Below the pieces are notes generated by a model. The model was not told where the DNA came from. It made no database searches and was given only the letters and a program-made list of their open reading frames with translations. 15,809 bases of DNA from SZUA-320 sp041612035 (lineage in GTDB: Bacteria > Gemmatimonadota > Gemmatimonadetes > Gemmatimonadales > GWC2-71-9), in the NCBI GenBank assembly GCA_041612035.1, contig JBFILX010000033.1, forward strand, positions 1-15,809, in the 5' to 3' direction. Made by a program: the position numbers and the translations under genes. Position 1 is the stretch's first letter; every line of letters begins with the position of its first letter. Positions 1 through 8,252 of this stretch are shown here, piece by piece.

Positions 1-1
1 C

Positions 2-991
2 TGGGCCTGGCTGGCCGTGGGTGTGGCCCTTTCGGTGCTGCTCTTCTGGTGGGCGGTGCGCGGGCTGGAGGTGGGCCGGGTCCTCGACCTCATCGGGGCG
101 GTCCCCAGCGGACCGGTCCTGCTCAGCGTGGCCCTCGCCACGCTCAGCTTCCCGCTCCGGCTGCTTCGCTGGCGGGCCCTGCTCCGCGAACCCGACGGCG
201 CCCCCCTGCGCGCGGGCCCCGGGTGGCACGCGATCGCCATCGGGTTCATGGGCAACAACGTCCTCCCCTTCCGGGCCGGCGAGGTGATCCGGGCGTACGT
301 GGCGTCCCGCCTGGCCCCGGTGAAGTGGACCGGCGCGTTCGCCTCGATCGCGGTGGAGCGGGTGTTCGACGCCCTGACGATCGTGGCGTTCCTGACCGCC
401 GCGCTGCTGCTGGGCGACCTCCCGGCGGGGACCGAGATCGCCGGGGTGCCGGCCGCCGCGCTCGCGCGCCGGGTGGGGCTGGCGGGACTCGGCGGGCTGG
501 GGCTCGGGGCGCTCCTCCTGCTCCGGCCCGAACTGCCGGGCCGGGTGATCCGGGCCCTGATCCCGGTGGCGGCCGTCGCGGACCGCCTGGTCCTGGTGTT
601 CGACGGCGTCCGGGAGGGGCTCACGGCCCTCTCCTCCCCCGGCCGCCTGCTGGCCGTGGCCTGGTGGTCCATCGCCGTGTGGGGAGTCACGGCCGCCTCC
701 TTCCTGGCCCTGTTCGCGGCCTTCGATCTCCCGCTCGGTCCGTCGGCCTCGCTGGTCCTGCTCGCGATCGTCATCTTCGGGATCGCGATCCCCTCGAGTC
801 CCGGGTTCATCGGCGTCTTCGAGGCCGCGATCGTCTTCGCCCTGGGGCTCTACGGGGTGCCGCAGGACATCGCTTTCGCCTACGCGGTCCTGTACCACGT
901 CACGACCTTCCTCCCGATCACCGTGATGGGGATGTACTCGGTCGTCCGCACCCCGCTCCAGTGGCGTGAGGTCCGGGAACACCGGCTGTGA
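2..991 (+). CDS. Flippase-like membrane protein, LPG synthase TM (UPF0104) family, 5' partial
   Basis: This is a multi-pass inner membrane protein of the lysylphosphatidylglycerol synthase TM / UPF0104 family. Members are usually annotated as flippase-like proteins and have roles in lipid or glycolipid handling. The frame is open to the left edge (it reads WAWLAVGVALSV), so the true start lies outside the window; the GTG at 17 is only an internal candidate. Family motifs are visible: NNVLPFRAGEVIRAY (about 254-298), AVERVFD (about 350-370) and the C-terminal PSSPGFIGVFEA (about 791-826). Several hydrophobic helices of about 20 residues lie between them. There is no aminoacyltransferase domain, so it is not a full MprF. 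The stop overlaps the ispE start by 4 nt (GTGA), which suggests translational coupling. The transported substrate cannot be told from sequence. Confidence 0.85.
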   Translation, partial: WAWLAVGVALSVLLFWWAVRGLEVGRVLDLIGAVPSGPVLLSVALATLSFPLRLLRWRALLREPDGAPLRAGPGWHAIAIGFMGNNVLPFRAGEVIRAYVASRLAPVKWTGAFASIAVERVFDALTIVAFLTAALLLGDLPAGTEIAGVPAAALARRVGLAGLGGLGLGALLLLRPELPGRVIRALIPVAAVADRLVLVFDGVREGLTALSSPGRLLAVAWWSIAVWGVTAASFLALFAAFDLPLGPSASLVLLAIVIFGIAIPSSPGFIGVFEAAIVFALGLYGVPQDIAFAYAVLYHVTTFLPITVMGMYSVVRTPLQWREVREHRL

Positions 992-1848
992 CCGATCGGC
1001 TGGAGGTCCAAGCCCGGGCCAAGGTGAACCTCTTCCTGCGGGTGCTGGCCCGGGAGGAAGACGGCTACCACGGCATCGAGACCCTGTTCTGCCGGCTCGC
1101 CCTCGCCGACGCCCTCGTGGTGGAGCGACGCGACATCCCGGGCGTGACCCTGACGGTGGAGGGGGGGGAGACCGGTCCCCCCGAACGGAACCTGGCCGTC
1201 CGCGCGGCGGGGGCGGTCCTGGAAGCCACCAGGCAGGCGGCCGGGGTGCACATCGGGCTCACCAAGGTGATCCCGGTGGCCGCGGGGCTGGGCGGGGGGT
1301 CGGCCGACGCGGCGGCGGCGCTGGAGGCGGTGAACGCCCTCCTGGGCCATCCCCTGCCCCGGTCCGAGCTCCTGCACCTCGCGGCCGGGCTCGGCGCCGA
1401 CGTGCCGTTCCTGCTCTCCGGCGCCTCGCTGGCGCTGGCCTGGGGCCACGGCGAACGGCTGCACCTGCTCCCGGCGCTCCCCCCGGCGCCGGTCCTGGTG
1501 GTCGCCCCGCCGGTGGCGGTGCCCACGGCCGAGGCCTACCAGTGGGTGGACGAGGTCCGCGCCGGTGCCGGCCGCCGGGGAGCGGTGGCGCTGGACCGGG
1601 AGGCGCTGGGGTCGTGGGGCAGCATCGGCCGGATGGCCGGGAACGACTTCGAGGTCCCGGTCTTCGGCCGGCACCCCGAGGTCCGCGCGGCCTTCGAGGC
1701 CCTGGCCCGCACCCACCCGCTGGTGTGCCGGCTCAGCGGGTCGGGGGCGGCCCTCTTCGCGGTGTACCGCACCCCGCGGGACCGGGACGACGCAGCCCGG
1801 ACGCTCGGCCGCAAACACGGCCGGGTGATCCCCACCGAAACCGCCTGA
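988..1848 (+). CDS. ispE: 4-diphosphocytidyl-2-C-methyl-D-erythritol kinase (IspE)
   Basis: IspE is a cytoplasmic GHMP kinase. It phosphorylates CDP-methylerythritol with ATP in the non-mevalonate (MEP) isoprenoid pathway. The 286 residues match the family length. The N-terminal motif ARAKVNLFL carries the expected substrate-site Lys12. The GHMP glycine-rich ATP loop is PVAAGLGGGSADAAAAL (96-112). GADVPFLL (136-143) holds the catalytic Asp138. The downstream motifs NDFE (219-222) and LSGSGAALFA (249-258) complete the fold. The start is GTG at 988 inside the stop of the preceding gene (GTGA); no strong ribosome-binding site is visible, so coupling is likely. The C-terminus ends 34 nt before a tRNA gene, and the stop codon overlaps a promoter-like -35 element for that tRNA. 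The identification is secure from motifs. Confidence 0.96.
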   Translation: MTDRLEVQARAKVNLFLRVLAREEDGYHGIETLFCRLALADALVVERRDIPGVTLTVEGGETGPPERNLAVRAAGAVLEATRQAAGVHIGLTKVIPVAAGLGGGSADAAAALEAVNALLGHPLPRSELLHLAAGLGADVPFLLSGASLALAWGHGERLHLLPALPPAPVLVVAPPVAVPTAEAYQWVDEVRAGAGRRGAVALDREALGSWGSIGRMAGNDFEVPVFGRHPEVRAAFEALARTHPLVCRLSGSGAALFAVYRTPRDRDDAARTLGRKHGRVIPTETA

Positions 1849-1873
1849 CGGGGGATCGCTCCGGCGTTAGTTT
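1845..1873 (+). promoter_or_regulatory. Candidate promoter of tRNA-Gln
   Basis: CTGACG (1845-1850, overlapping the ispE stop) and TAGTTT (1868-1873) resemble -35 and -10 hexamers with a 17-nt spacer, 4/6 and 3/6 matches to the sigma70 consensus. A start near 1880 would leave a very short 5' leader before the tRNA at 1883. The string TTTCCGGG that follows the -10 also follows the putative rpsF -10. Weak matches in GC-rich DNA; inference only. Confidence 0.4.
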
Positions 1874-1882
1874 CCGGGACAC

Positions 1883-1954
1883 TGGCCCTTCGTCCAATTG
1901 GCAGGACAGCGGACTTTGGATCCGTTAATGGTGGTTCGAGTCCACCAGGGCCAA
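1883..1954 (+). tRNA. tRNA-Gln (anticodon UUG)
   Basis: The cloverleaf can be folded by hand. The acceptor TGGCCCT (1883-1889) pairs perfectly with AGGGCCA (1947-1953), with discriminator A1954. The D stem is GTCC/GGAC (1892-1895/1904-1907) with GG in the loop. The anticodon stem GCGGA/TCCGT (one G-U) frames the loop CTTTGGA, giving anticodon TTG at 1916-1918. The T arm is GGTGG-TTCGAGT-CCACC (1930-1946). Length is 72 nt. CCA is not encoded, since ATC follows A1954, so nucleotidyltransferase must add it. A UUG anticodon reads CAA and, by wobble, CAG. Confidence 0.96.
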
Positions 1955-1963
1955 TCGGGGCGT

Positions 1964-1987
1964 GCCCGGCCCCTCCCCGGGCCGGGC
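1964..1987 (+). terminator. GC hairpin downstream of tRNA-Gln (terminator or processing stem)
   Basis: A perfect 9-bp stem, GCCCGGCCC (1964-1972) with GGGCCGGGC (1979-1987), has a 6-nt loop and begins 9 nt after the tRNA 3' end. No U-tract follows, so it is not a classical intrinsic terminator. It could cap the tRNA precursor or act as a weak terminator. A smaller CGCG-GTTT-CGCG hairpin (1991-2002) lies next to it. Confidence 0.45.
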
Positions 1988-2013
1988 TCCCGCGGTTTCG
2001 CGCCGGTCGCTCG

Positions 2014-2045
2014 TTGACCGGTTTCCCCCTTCCCGGTTACTTTTT
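2014..2045 (+). promoter_or_regulatory. Ambiguous promoter or hairpin-plus-T5 element before prs
   Basis: The same bases allow two readings. As a promoter, TTGACC (2014-2019) and TACTTT (2038-2043) sit 18 nt apart. As a terminator, TGACCGG (2015-2021) pairs with CCGGTTA (2033-2039, one G-U) over an 11-nt loop, followed by C and TTTTT (2041-2045). The promoter reading would place the transcript start only about 8 nt before the prs ATG, leaving no room for the AGGG ribosome-binding site at 2046-2049. The terminator reading would isolate the tRNA from prs. I cannot decide between them. Confidence 0.3.
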
Positions 2046-2057
2046 AGGGCTCTGGAC

Positions 2058-3011
2058 ATGAAGGCAACCGCCCTATCGAGCGTGCCCCTCCTGGTCTTGA
2101 GCGGGGGGGCCAACCGCCCCCTCGCGGAGGAGGTGGCGGCGCACCTGGACGTGGAGCTGTGCCAGGTCACGCTCAGGCGGTTCGCGGACGGCGAGCTGTT
2201 CGTCAAGATCGACGACAACGTGCGGGGCCGCGACGTCTTCATCATCCAGCCGACGAACCCGCCGGCCGAGAACATCCTGGAGCTGCTGCTCCTGATGGAC
2301 GCGGCCAAGCGGGCGAGTGCCGCGCGGATCACCGCGGTGATCCCGTACTTCGGCTACGCGCGGCAGGACCGGAAGGACCAGCCCCGGGTGGCGATCAGCG
2401 CCAAGCTGATGGCCAACCTGGTGGTGCAGGCGGGGGCCGACCGGGTGCTGGCGATCGACTTCCACCAGCACCAGCTGCAGGGGTTCTTCGACCTGCCGGT
2501 GGACCACCTGTATGCCGCGCCGGTGTTCGTGCACTACTACCGGCAGCGGGAGTTCAAGGACCTGGTGGTGGTGGCGGCGGACGTGGGGGCGGCCAAGATG
2601 GCGCGGGGGTTCGCGCGGCGGCTCGACGCGTCGCTGGCGATCATCGACAAGCGCCGGACCGCCGCCAACGTGGCGGAGGCCGTCAACGTGGTGGGCGAGG
2701 TGGCGGGGCGGGACTGCCTGATCCCCGACGACCTCATCGACACCGGCGGAACGATGGTCGAGGCGGCCTACGCCCTGAAGCGGCTGGGTGCGGGCCGGAT
2801 CTACATCTGCGCCTCGCACGCGCTGCTCTCGGGGGAGGCGCGGACCCGCCTGCTGGAGGCCCCCGTGGAGGAGGTCGCGGTCACCAACACGGTCGCGATC
2901 CCGGACGACCGGCGGTTCGACAAGCTCAAGGTGCTGTCGATCGCGCCGCTGCTGGCCAAGGCCATCGGCTATACCCACAGCGACCTCTCGGTGAGTTCGC
3001 TGTTCGAATGA
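2058..3011 (+). CDS. prs: Ribose-phosphate pyrophosphokinase (PRPP synthetase)
   Basis: This cytoplasmic enzyme transfers pyrophosphate from ATP to ribose 5-phosphate, making PRPP for purine, pyrimidine, His, Trp and NAD synthesis. The ATG at 2058 gives 317 residues, near the usual 310-320, with AGGG 8 nt upstream. A GTG at 1962 would add 32 low-complexity residues and is rejected. Visible motifs are RFADGE (41-46), YARQDRKDQPR (100-110), AIDFHQHQLQGFF (132-144, His135 in the catalytic position), IIDKRR (195-200, flexible catalytic loop) and the PRPP loop DDLIDTGGT (224-232). Some positions differ from the commonest bacterial form: VAADVGAAK (172-180) stands where VSPDxGG is typical, and CLIPDD replaces xLVDD. 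This suggests a divergent lineage rather than loss of function. Its stop is 20 nt before the rplY ATG. Confidence 0.95.
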   Translation: MKATALSSVPLLVLSGGANRPLAEEVAAHLDVELCQVTLRRFADGELFVKIDDNVRGRDVFIIQPTNPPAENILELLLLMDAAKRASAARITAVIPYFGYARQDRKDQPRVAISAKLMANLVVQAGADRVLAIDFHQHQLQGFFDLPVDHLYAAPVFVHYYRQREFKDLVVVAADVGAAKMARGFARRLDASLAIIDKRRTAANVAEAVNVVGEVAGRDCLIPDDLIDTGGTMVEAAYALKRLGAGRIYICASHALLSGEARTRLLEAPVEEVAVTNTVAIPDDRRFDKLKVLSIAPLLAKAIGYTHSDLSVSSLFE

Positions 3012-3012
3012 C

Positions 3013-3020
3013 GAGGAAGG
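3013..3020 (+). promoter_or_regulatory. Ribosome-binding site of rplY
   Basis: GAGGAAGG lies 11 nt before ATG 3032 and favours that start over ATG 3008. ATG 3008 overlaps the prs stop (ATGA) in the same frame but has no Shine-Dalgarno sequence of its own. Confidence 0.7.
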
Positions 3021-3031
3021 ACACCGAACGT

Positions 3032-3694
3032 ATGGCACAGACGCTCCAGCTCACCGCCACGCCGCGGACCACCACCGGCAAGGGGGCGGCCCGCTCGCTC
3101 CGCCGGACCGGCCGGATCCCGGCGGTCATCTACGGCCACGGCCGCGCCACCGAGTCGCTGGAACTGGACGCCACGGTGGTGACCCGCCTGCTCGGCGGCC
3201 TGGCGTCCGGCGCCACGATGATCGACCTCACCATCGCCGGCCGGGAGCCGGTCAAGGTGCTGATCCGGGACGTCCAGCGCGACCCGGTCCGTCCCTCGAC
3301 CCCCCTGCACCTCGACCTGTACGAGGTCCGCGCCGACGAGGTGGTGACCCTGGAGGTGCCGGTCCACCTGGTGGGGATCCCCGACGGGGTCCGGAACTTC
3401 GGCGGGGTACTCGACCACCCGATGCACAAGCTCGAGATCGAGGTGCTGCCGGCCCACCTGCCCAGCCACATCGACGTCGACGTGACCCACCTCGGCATCG
3501 GCCAGCAGGTGTTCGTCCGCGACATCGTGGTGCCCAACGCCAAGGTGCTCAGCGATCCCGATCAGCCGGTCTGCACCGTGGTACCGCCCCGCACCGAGCC
3601 GGTCGAGACCCCGGTGGTCGAGGAGGCGACGGCCGAGCCCGAACTCATCCGGAAGCCCAAGGCCGACGAGGACGAAGCCGACGAAGAGGAGTAG
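3032..3694 (+). CDS. rplY: 50S ribosomal protein L25 / general stress protein Ctc
   Basis: This is a 5S rRNA-binding ribosomal protein of the long Ctc (TL5-type) form. The N-terminal L25 domain (about 1-95) contains GKGAARSLRRTGRIPAVIYG (17-36) and VKVLIRDVQRDP (74-85). The C-terminal TL5/Ctc beta domain (about 98-185) contains LHLDLYEV and IVVPNAKVLSDPDQPVCTVV. The 220 residues fit the two-domain form and not the short E. coli type. A charged tail (about 186-220) ends in ADEDEADEEE. The GAAGAGGAG that encodes the last residues is also the ribosome-binding site of pth. The TAG stop is in the same frame as pth and only 6 nt before it. prs-rplY-pth neighbours are common in bacteria, which supports all three calls. 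Confidence 0.95.
   Translation: MAQTLQLTATPRTTTGKGAARSLRRTGRIPAVIYGHGRATESLELDATVVTRLLGGLASGATMIDLTIAGREPVKVLIRDVQRDPVRPSTPLHLDLYEVRADEVVTLEVPVHLVGIPDGVRNFGGVLDHPMHKLEIEVLPAHLPSHIDVDVTHLGIGQQVFVRDIVVPNAKVLSDPDQPVCTVVPPRTEPVETPVVEEATAEPELIRKPKADEDEADEEE
3685..3691 (+). promoter_or_regulatory. Ribosome-binding site of pth, inside rplY
   Basis: AGAGGAG in the last codons of rplY is placed 9 nt before CTG 3701. It supports initiation there: TAG at 3692-3694 closes the frame, and only TCG, CCG and CTG lie between the TAG and the first conserved Pth residues. Confidence 0.65.
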
Positions 3695-3700
3695 TCGCCG

Positions 3701-4267
3701 CTGCGGACGATCCTGGCCCTCGGCAATCCCGGACCGGAGTACGCCGCCACGCGTCACAATGCCGGGTTCTGGCTGGCCGAGCGGCTGGCCGACCGGTGGC
3801 AGTGCGGGGCCTGGCGGCGGCACCGCTGGTACCGCCAGGCGGAGGGCCTGGCCGCCGGAGCGCCGGTGCGGCTGGTGAAGCCGCAGACCTACATGAACCG
3901 AAGCGGGGCGGTGCTCGCCCCGCTTCGTGCATCGGCCGGCTTCGACCCGGCCACCGAGCTGCTGGTCCTGGTGGACGACGTTTACCTCCCGGCCGGACGG
4001 TTCCGGCTCCGGGCGGCGGGGTCGGCGGGAGGCCACAACGGGCTCCGGAGCGTGGAAACCGCGCTCGCGTCCCGGGAGTACGCCCGGCTCCGGATCGGGG
4101 TGGGGCCGCTCCCGCCCGGCATGGACGAGCTGTCCGACTTCGTGCTCGAGCCGCCCGGCGCGGACGACCGGCGCGCGATCGACGAGCTGATGGACCCGAT
4201 GGCCGAGGCGGCCGAGTGCTGGGCCGCCGAGGGGATCGGGCCGGCAATGAACCGATTCAACCGATGA
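3701..4267 (+). CDS. pth: Peptidyl-tRNA hydrolase, apparent CTG start
   Basis: Pth cleaves peptidyl-tRNAs released from stalled ribosomes, recycling tRNA in the cytoplasm. Read from CTG 3701 the product is 188 residues, the normal length, and begins RTILALGNPGPEYAATRHNAG after the start. This contains Asn9 and the catalytic His19. Other active-site motifs are KPQTYMNRSG (60-69, Asn66), LVDDVYLPAGR (90-100, Asp92), GSAGGHNGLRS (107-117, Asn113) and RLRIGVG (129-135). The first in-frame GTG is at 3866; starting there would delete Asn9 and His19, so a shorter product should be inactive. No ATG, GTG or TTG lies between the rplY TAG and position 3866. A strong ribosome-binding site sits 9 nt before the CTG. 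The function call is secure; the start codon is inference. A long perfect hairpin lies inside the gene (3899-3927). Confidence 0.9.
   Translation: MRTILALGNPGPEYAATRHNAGFWLAERLADRWQCGAWRRHRWYRQAEGLAAGAPVRLVKPQTYMNRSGAVLAPLRASAGFDPATELLVLVDDVYLPAGRFRLRAAGSAGGHNGLRSVETALASREYARLRIGVGPLPPGMDELSDFVLEPPGADDRRAIDELMDPMAEAAECWAAEGIGPAMNRFNR
3899..3927 (+). repeat. Perfect 12-bp inverted repeat inside pth
   Basis: CGAAGCGGGGCG (3899-3910) and CGCCCCGCTTCG (3916-3927) are exact reverse complements around a GTGCT loop. The element encodes the residues just after the TYMN motif (RSGAVLAPLR). No T-tract follows. It may be chance in GC-rich coding DNA or an mRNA structure affecting pth translation or decay. 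Confidence 0.6.
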
Positions 4268-4280
4268 CGGAGAACCGGAC

Positions 4281-6332
<2,052 letters not shown>

Positions 6333-6349
6333 CCGGCCCCGCCCGGTCC

Positions 6350-6379
6350 CACGGGGGCGGCAGCGATGCCGCCCCCGTG
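6350..6379 (+). terminator. Terminator-like hairpin after hppA
   Basis: A perfect 13-bp stem, CACGGGGGCGGCA (6350-6362) with TGCCGCCCCCGTG (6367-6379), closes a GCGA (GNRA-type) tetraloop 17 nt after the hppA stop. The downstream CCGTTCGGTTCC is only slightly T-rich, so termination may be partial or depend on the stem alone. It separates hppA from ychF. Confidence 0.65.
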
Positions 6380-6409
6380 CCGTTCGGTTCCCCCTGATCC
6401 GCGGTCTCC

Positions 6410-7507
6410 ATGCTCCGTCTCGGTATCGTCGGCCTGCCCAACGTCGGGAAATCCACCCTGTTCAACGCCCTCACCTCGGCGGGGGCGCTGGTGGCCAACT
6501 ACCCCTTCGCCACCATCGAGCCGAACACCGGCGTGGTCCAGGTGCCCGACCCCCGGCTGACCGCCATCGCCCGGCTCGCCCGGCCGGAACGGGTCATCCC
6601 CGCCACCGTCGAGTTCGTGGACATCGCCGGCCTGGTGAAGGGCGCCAGCGAGGGCGAGGGGCTCGGCAACCAGTTCCTGGCCAACATCCGGGAGGTGGAC
6701 GCCATCGTGCACGTGGTCCGCTGCTTCGAGGACGACGACATCCAGCACGTCATGCAGTCGGTGGACCCGGGGCGGGACCGGGAGATCATCAACCTGGAGC
6801 TGGCCCTGGCCGACCTGGGCGCCGTGGAGCGCCGGCTGGAGAAGAGCGGCCGGCTGGCCCGCTCGGGCGACCCCCTGGCGCGGCTCGAGACCGGGCTCCT
6901 CGAGCGGCTGCGCGAGGCGCTGGCGGGCGGGGCCCCCGCCCGGGTGGTGCGGCCCACCGCCGACGAGCGGGCCGTCTATCGGAGCCTCAACCTGCTGACC
7001 GCCAAGCCCGAGCTGTACGCCGCCAACGTGCGGGAGGACGACCTGGCGCACGGCAACCGGTTCGTCGAGACCCTCCGCGCCGCGGTGGACCGCGACCACG
7101 AACCGGCGGAGGTGGTCGTGTTCTCGGCCCAGGTCGAGATGGAGCTGGCCGAGCTGCCGGGGGAGGAGCGCACCGCGTTCCTGGAGGCCCTGGGGGTGCA
7201 CGAGTCGGGACTCGACCGCCTGGCCCACGCGGCCTACCACCTGCTGCACCTGCGCAGCTTCTTCACCGTGGGCGACAAGGAGGTGCGGGCCTGGACCATT
7301 CACGCCGGCGACCGGGCGCCCGCGGCGGCGGCCGAGATCCACTCCGACTTCGAGCGGGGGTTCATCCGGGCCGAGACCATCTTCTGGGAGGACTACGTGC
7401 GGGCGGGCGGGTGGAAGCAGGCCCGGGAGCAGGGGTTGATCCGCTCCGAGGGCCGGGACTACGAGGTGCAGGACGGCGACATCATCCTGTTCCGCTTCAA
7501 CGTCTGA
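6410..7507 (+). CDS. ychF: Ribosome-associated P-loop ATPase YchF/Ola1
   Basis: YchF is a universally conserved Obg-family NTPase that prefers ATP, binds ribosomes and is linked to stress responses and translation start choice. Its 365 residues match the usual length. The P-loop is GLPNVGKST (8-16). The G3 motif DIAGL (71-75) has Leu after Gly, typical of the hydrophobic-substituted class. G4 is NVRE (206-209) rather than NKxD, consistent with ATP preference. The segment GLVKGASEGEGLGNQFL (74-90) is a family hallmark. A C-terminal TGS domain (about 278-361) includes VRAWTIHAGD and FERGFIRAETI, ending DGDIILFRFNV. No strong ribosome-binding site precedes ATG 6410. pth and ychF are adjacent in many bacteria; here hppA lies between them. 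The stop is 3 nt from the convergent MOSC gene. Confidence 0.96.
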   Translation: MLRLGIVGLPNVGKSTLFNALTSAGALVANYPFATIEPNTGVVQVPDPRLTAIARLARPERVIPATVEFVDIAGLVKGASEGEGLGNQFLANIREVDAIVHVVRCFEDDDIQHVMQSVDPGRDREIINLELALADLGAVERRLEKSGRLARSGDPLARLETGLLERLREALAGGAPARVVRPTADERAVYRSLNLLTAKPELYAANVREDDLAHGNRFVETLRAAVDRDHEPAEVVVFSAQVEMELAELPGEERTAFLEALGVHESGLDRLAHAAYHLLHLRSFFTVGDKEVRAWTIHAGDRAPAAAAEIHSDFERGFIRAETIFWEDYVRAGGWKQAREQGLIRSEGRDYEVQDGDIILFRFNV

Positions 7508-7510
7508 CCC

Positions 7511-8167
7511 TCAGTCCGCCGCCGCGGCGGCGAGCCGCTCGCGCCATCCGGGGCTGAGCGCCGGACAGGACGCCAGCAGCGCCGCCTCTGCCGGCCGCTC
7601 GGCCATCTGCCAGCGCACCGCCGCGGCCCGGGCCACCGTCCACTGCGGGTACGGCCGGTCGAGGAGCCGGACGGGCTGACCCGCCTCCAGCAGCCCCGCC
7701 CGCCGGACCCGGAGGTACCACCCGTGCCGGTGGGTCGCCCGGACCACCTGGACCAGGTCGCGCACCCCGTGCCGCCGGGCCAGGGTCTGGCACGGGGTGC
7801 GGGGCGCCGAGACCTCGAGGATCACGTCCCCGATCTCGAGCAGGTCGCCCAGGCAGGCGGTGGACTCGGTCACCCCCTGGAGCGTGAGGTTCTCGCCGAA
7901 CCCGCCGGGGCCGACGTCCCGCCGCCCCCACGCCATCCGCCAGGCGGCATAGTGCTCCGACGGGTAGGCCAGGACCGCCTGGTGCGGCCCCCCGTGGTGC
8001 TTCCGGTCCACCACGGCATCCCCGTCGAGCCCGAGCAGGTCCACCCGGACGGGGCCGTGCACCGGCTCCTTCCAGATGGCGCTGGTCATCGGGCGGTCGA
8101 AGGGGTCGGCGGCGTCGGGGGACCCGGTGGTCCGGGGCTGGCCGACCTGGACGGACTGCAGCAGCAC
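7511..8167 (-). CDS. MOSC domain protein, YiiM-like
   Basis: This is a stand-alone MOSC (molybdenum cofactor sulfurase C-terminal) protein of 218 residues, close to E. coli YiiM (about 224). YiiM is linked to molybdenum-dependent reduction of N-hydroxylated bases; the substrate here is unknown. Motifs are SVQVGQPR (5-12), IWKEPVHGPV (31-40), HHGGPHQAVLAYPSEHY (57-73), GGFGENLT (88-95) and SAPRTPCQTL (120-129), the last with Cys126 as expected cofactor or sulfur ligand. A C-terminal region (173-211) resembles the YiiM 3-alpha domain. GTG 8167 was chosen because GGAG lies 6 nt upstream and homologues begin at this point; a longer frame back to 8299 adds 44 residues of no MOSC character. It is the only - strand gene, converging on ychF and diverging from rpsF. 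Confidence 0.88.
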   Translation of the reverse strand: MLLQSVQVGQPRTTGSPDAADPFDRPMTSAIWKEPVHGPVRVDLLGLDGDAVVDRKHHGGPHQAVLAYPSEHYAAWRMAWGRRDVGPGGFGENLTLQGVTESTACLGDLLEIGDVILEVSAPRTPCQTLARRHGVRDLVQVVRATHRHGWYLRVRRAGLLEAGQPVRLLDRPYPQWTVARAAAVRWQMAERPAEAALLASCPALSPGWRERLAAAAAD

Positions 8168-8173
8168 GGGGGT

Positions 8174-8177
8174 CTCC
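8174..8177 (-). promoter_or_regulatory. Ribosome-binding site of the MOSC gene
   Basis: GGAG on the - strand ends 6 nt before GTG 8167 and decides this start over the longer frame beginning at 8299. Confidence 0.6.
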
Positions 8178-8190
8178 GGGGCGGAACCGC

Positions 8191-8201
8191 GGGAATCTAG
8201 C
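8191..8201 (-). promoter_or_regulatory. GCTAGATTCCC box: candidate -10 of the MOSC gene or operator half-site
   Basis: On the - strand this reads GCTAGATTCCC, with TAGATT (8199 to 8194) as a possible -10. A start near 8187 would leave a leader of about 20 nt carrying the GGAG site. No convincing -35 sits upstream in the GC-rich stretch. It is a near-exact inverted copy of the box at 8253-8263. Confidence 0.45.
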
Positions 8202-8252
8202 CTGGGCCGGCGGCGGCCGCGGGGGGCCGGCTGGCTGTTCGGGGAGCGTCCC

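Noticed and set aside
1962..2057. N-terminal extension of prs from GTG 1962
   Set aside because: It would begin 8 nt after the tRNA, cross strong hairpins and add 32 residues unlike any PRPP synthetase; ATG 2058 gives the standard length.
3692..3700. rplY and pth as one fused gene with TAG recoded
   Set aside because: L25 and Pth are both complete at normal lengths and the pth ribosome-binding site is well placed. TAG also ends rplI normally, so general recoding is unlikely. Rare readthrough stays possible.
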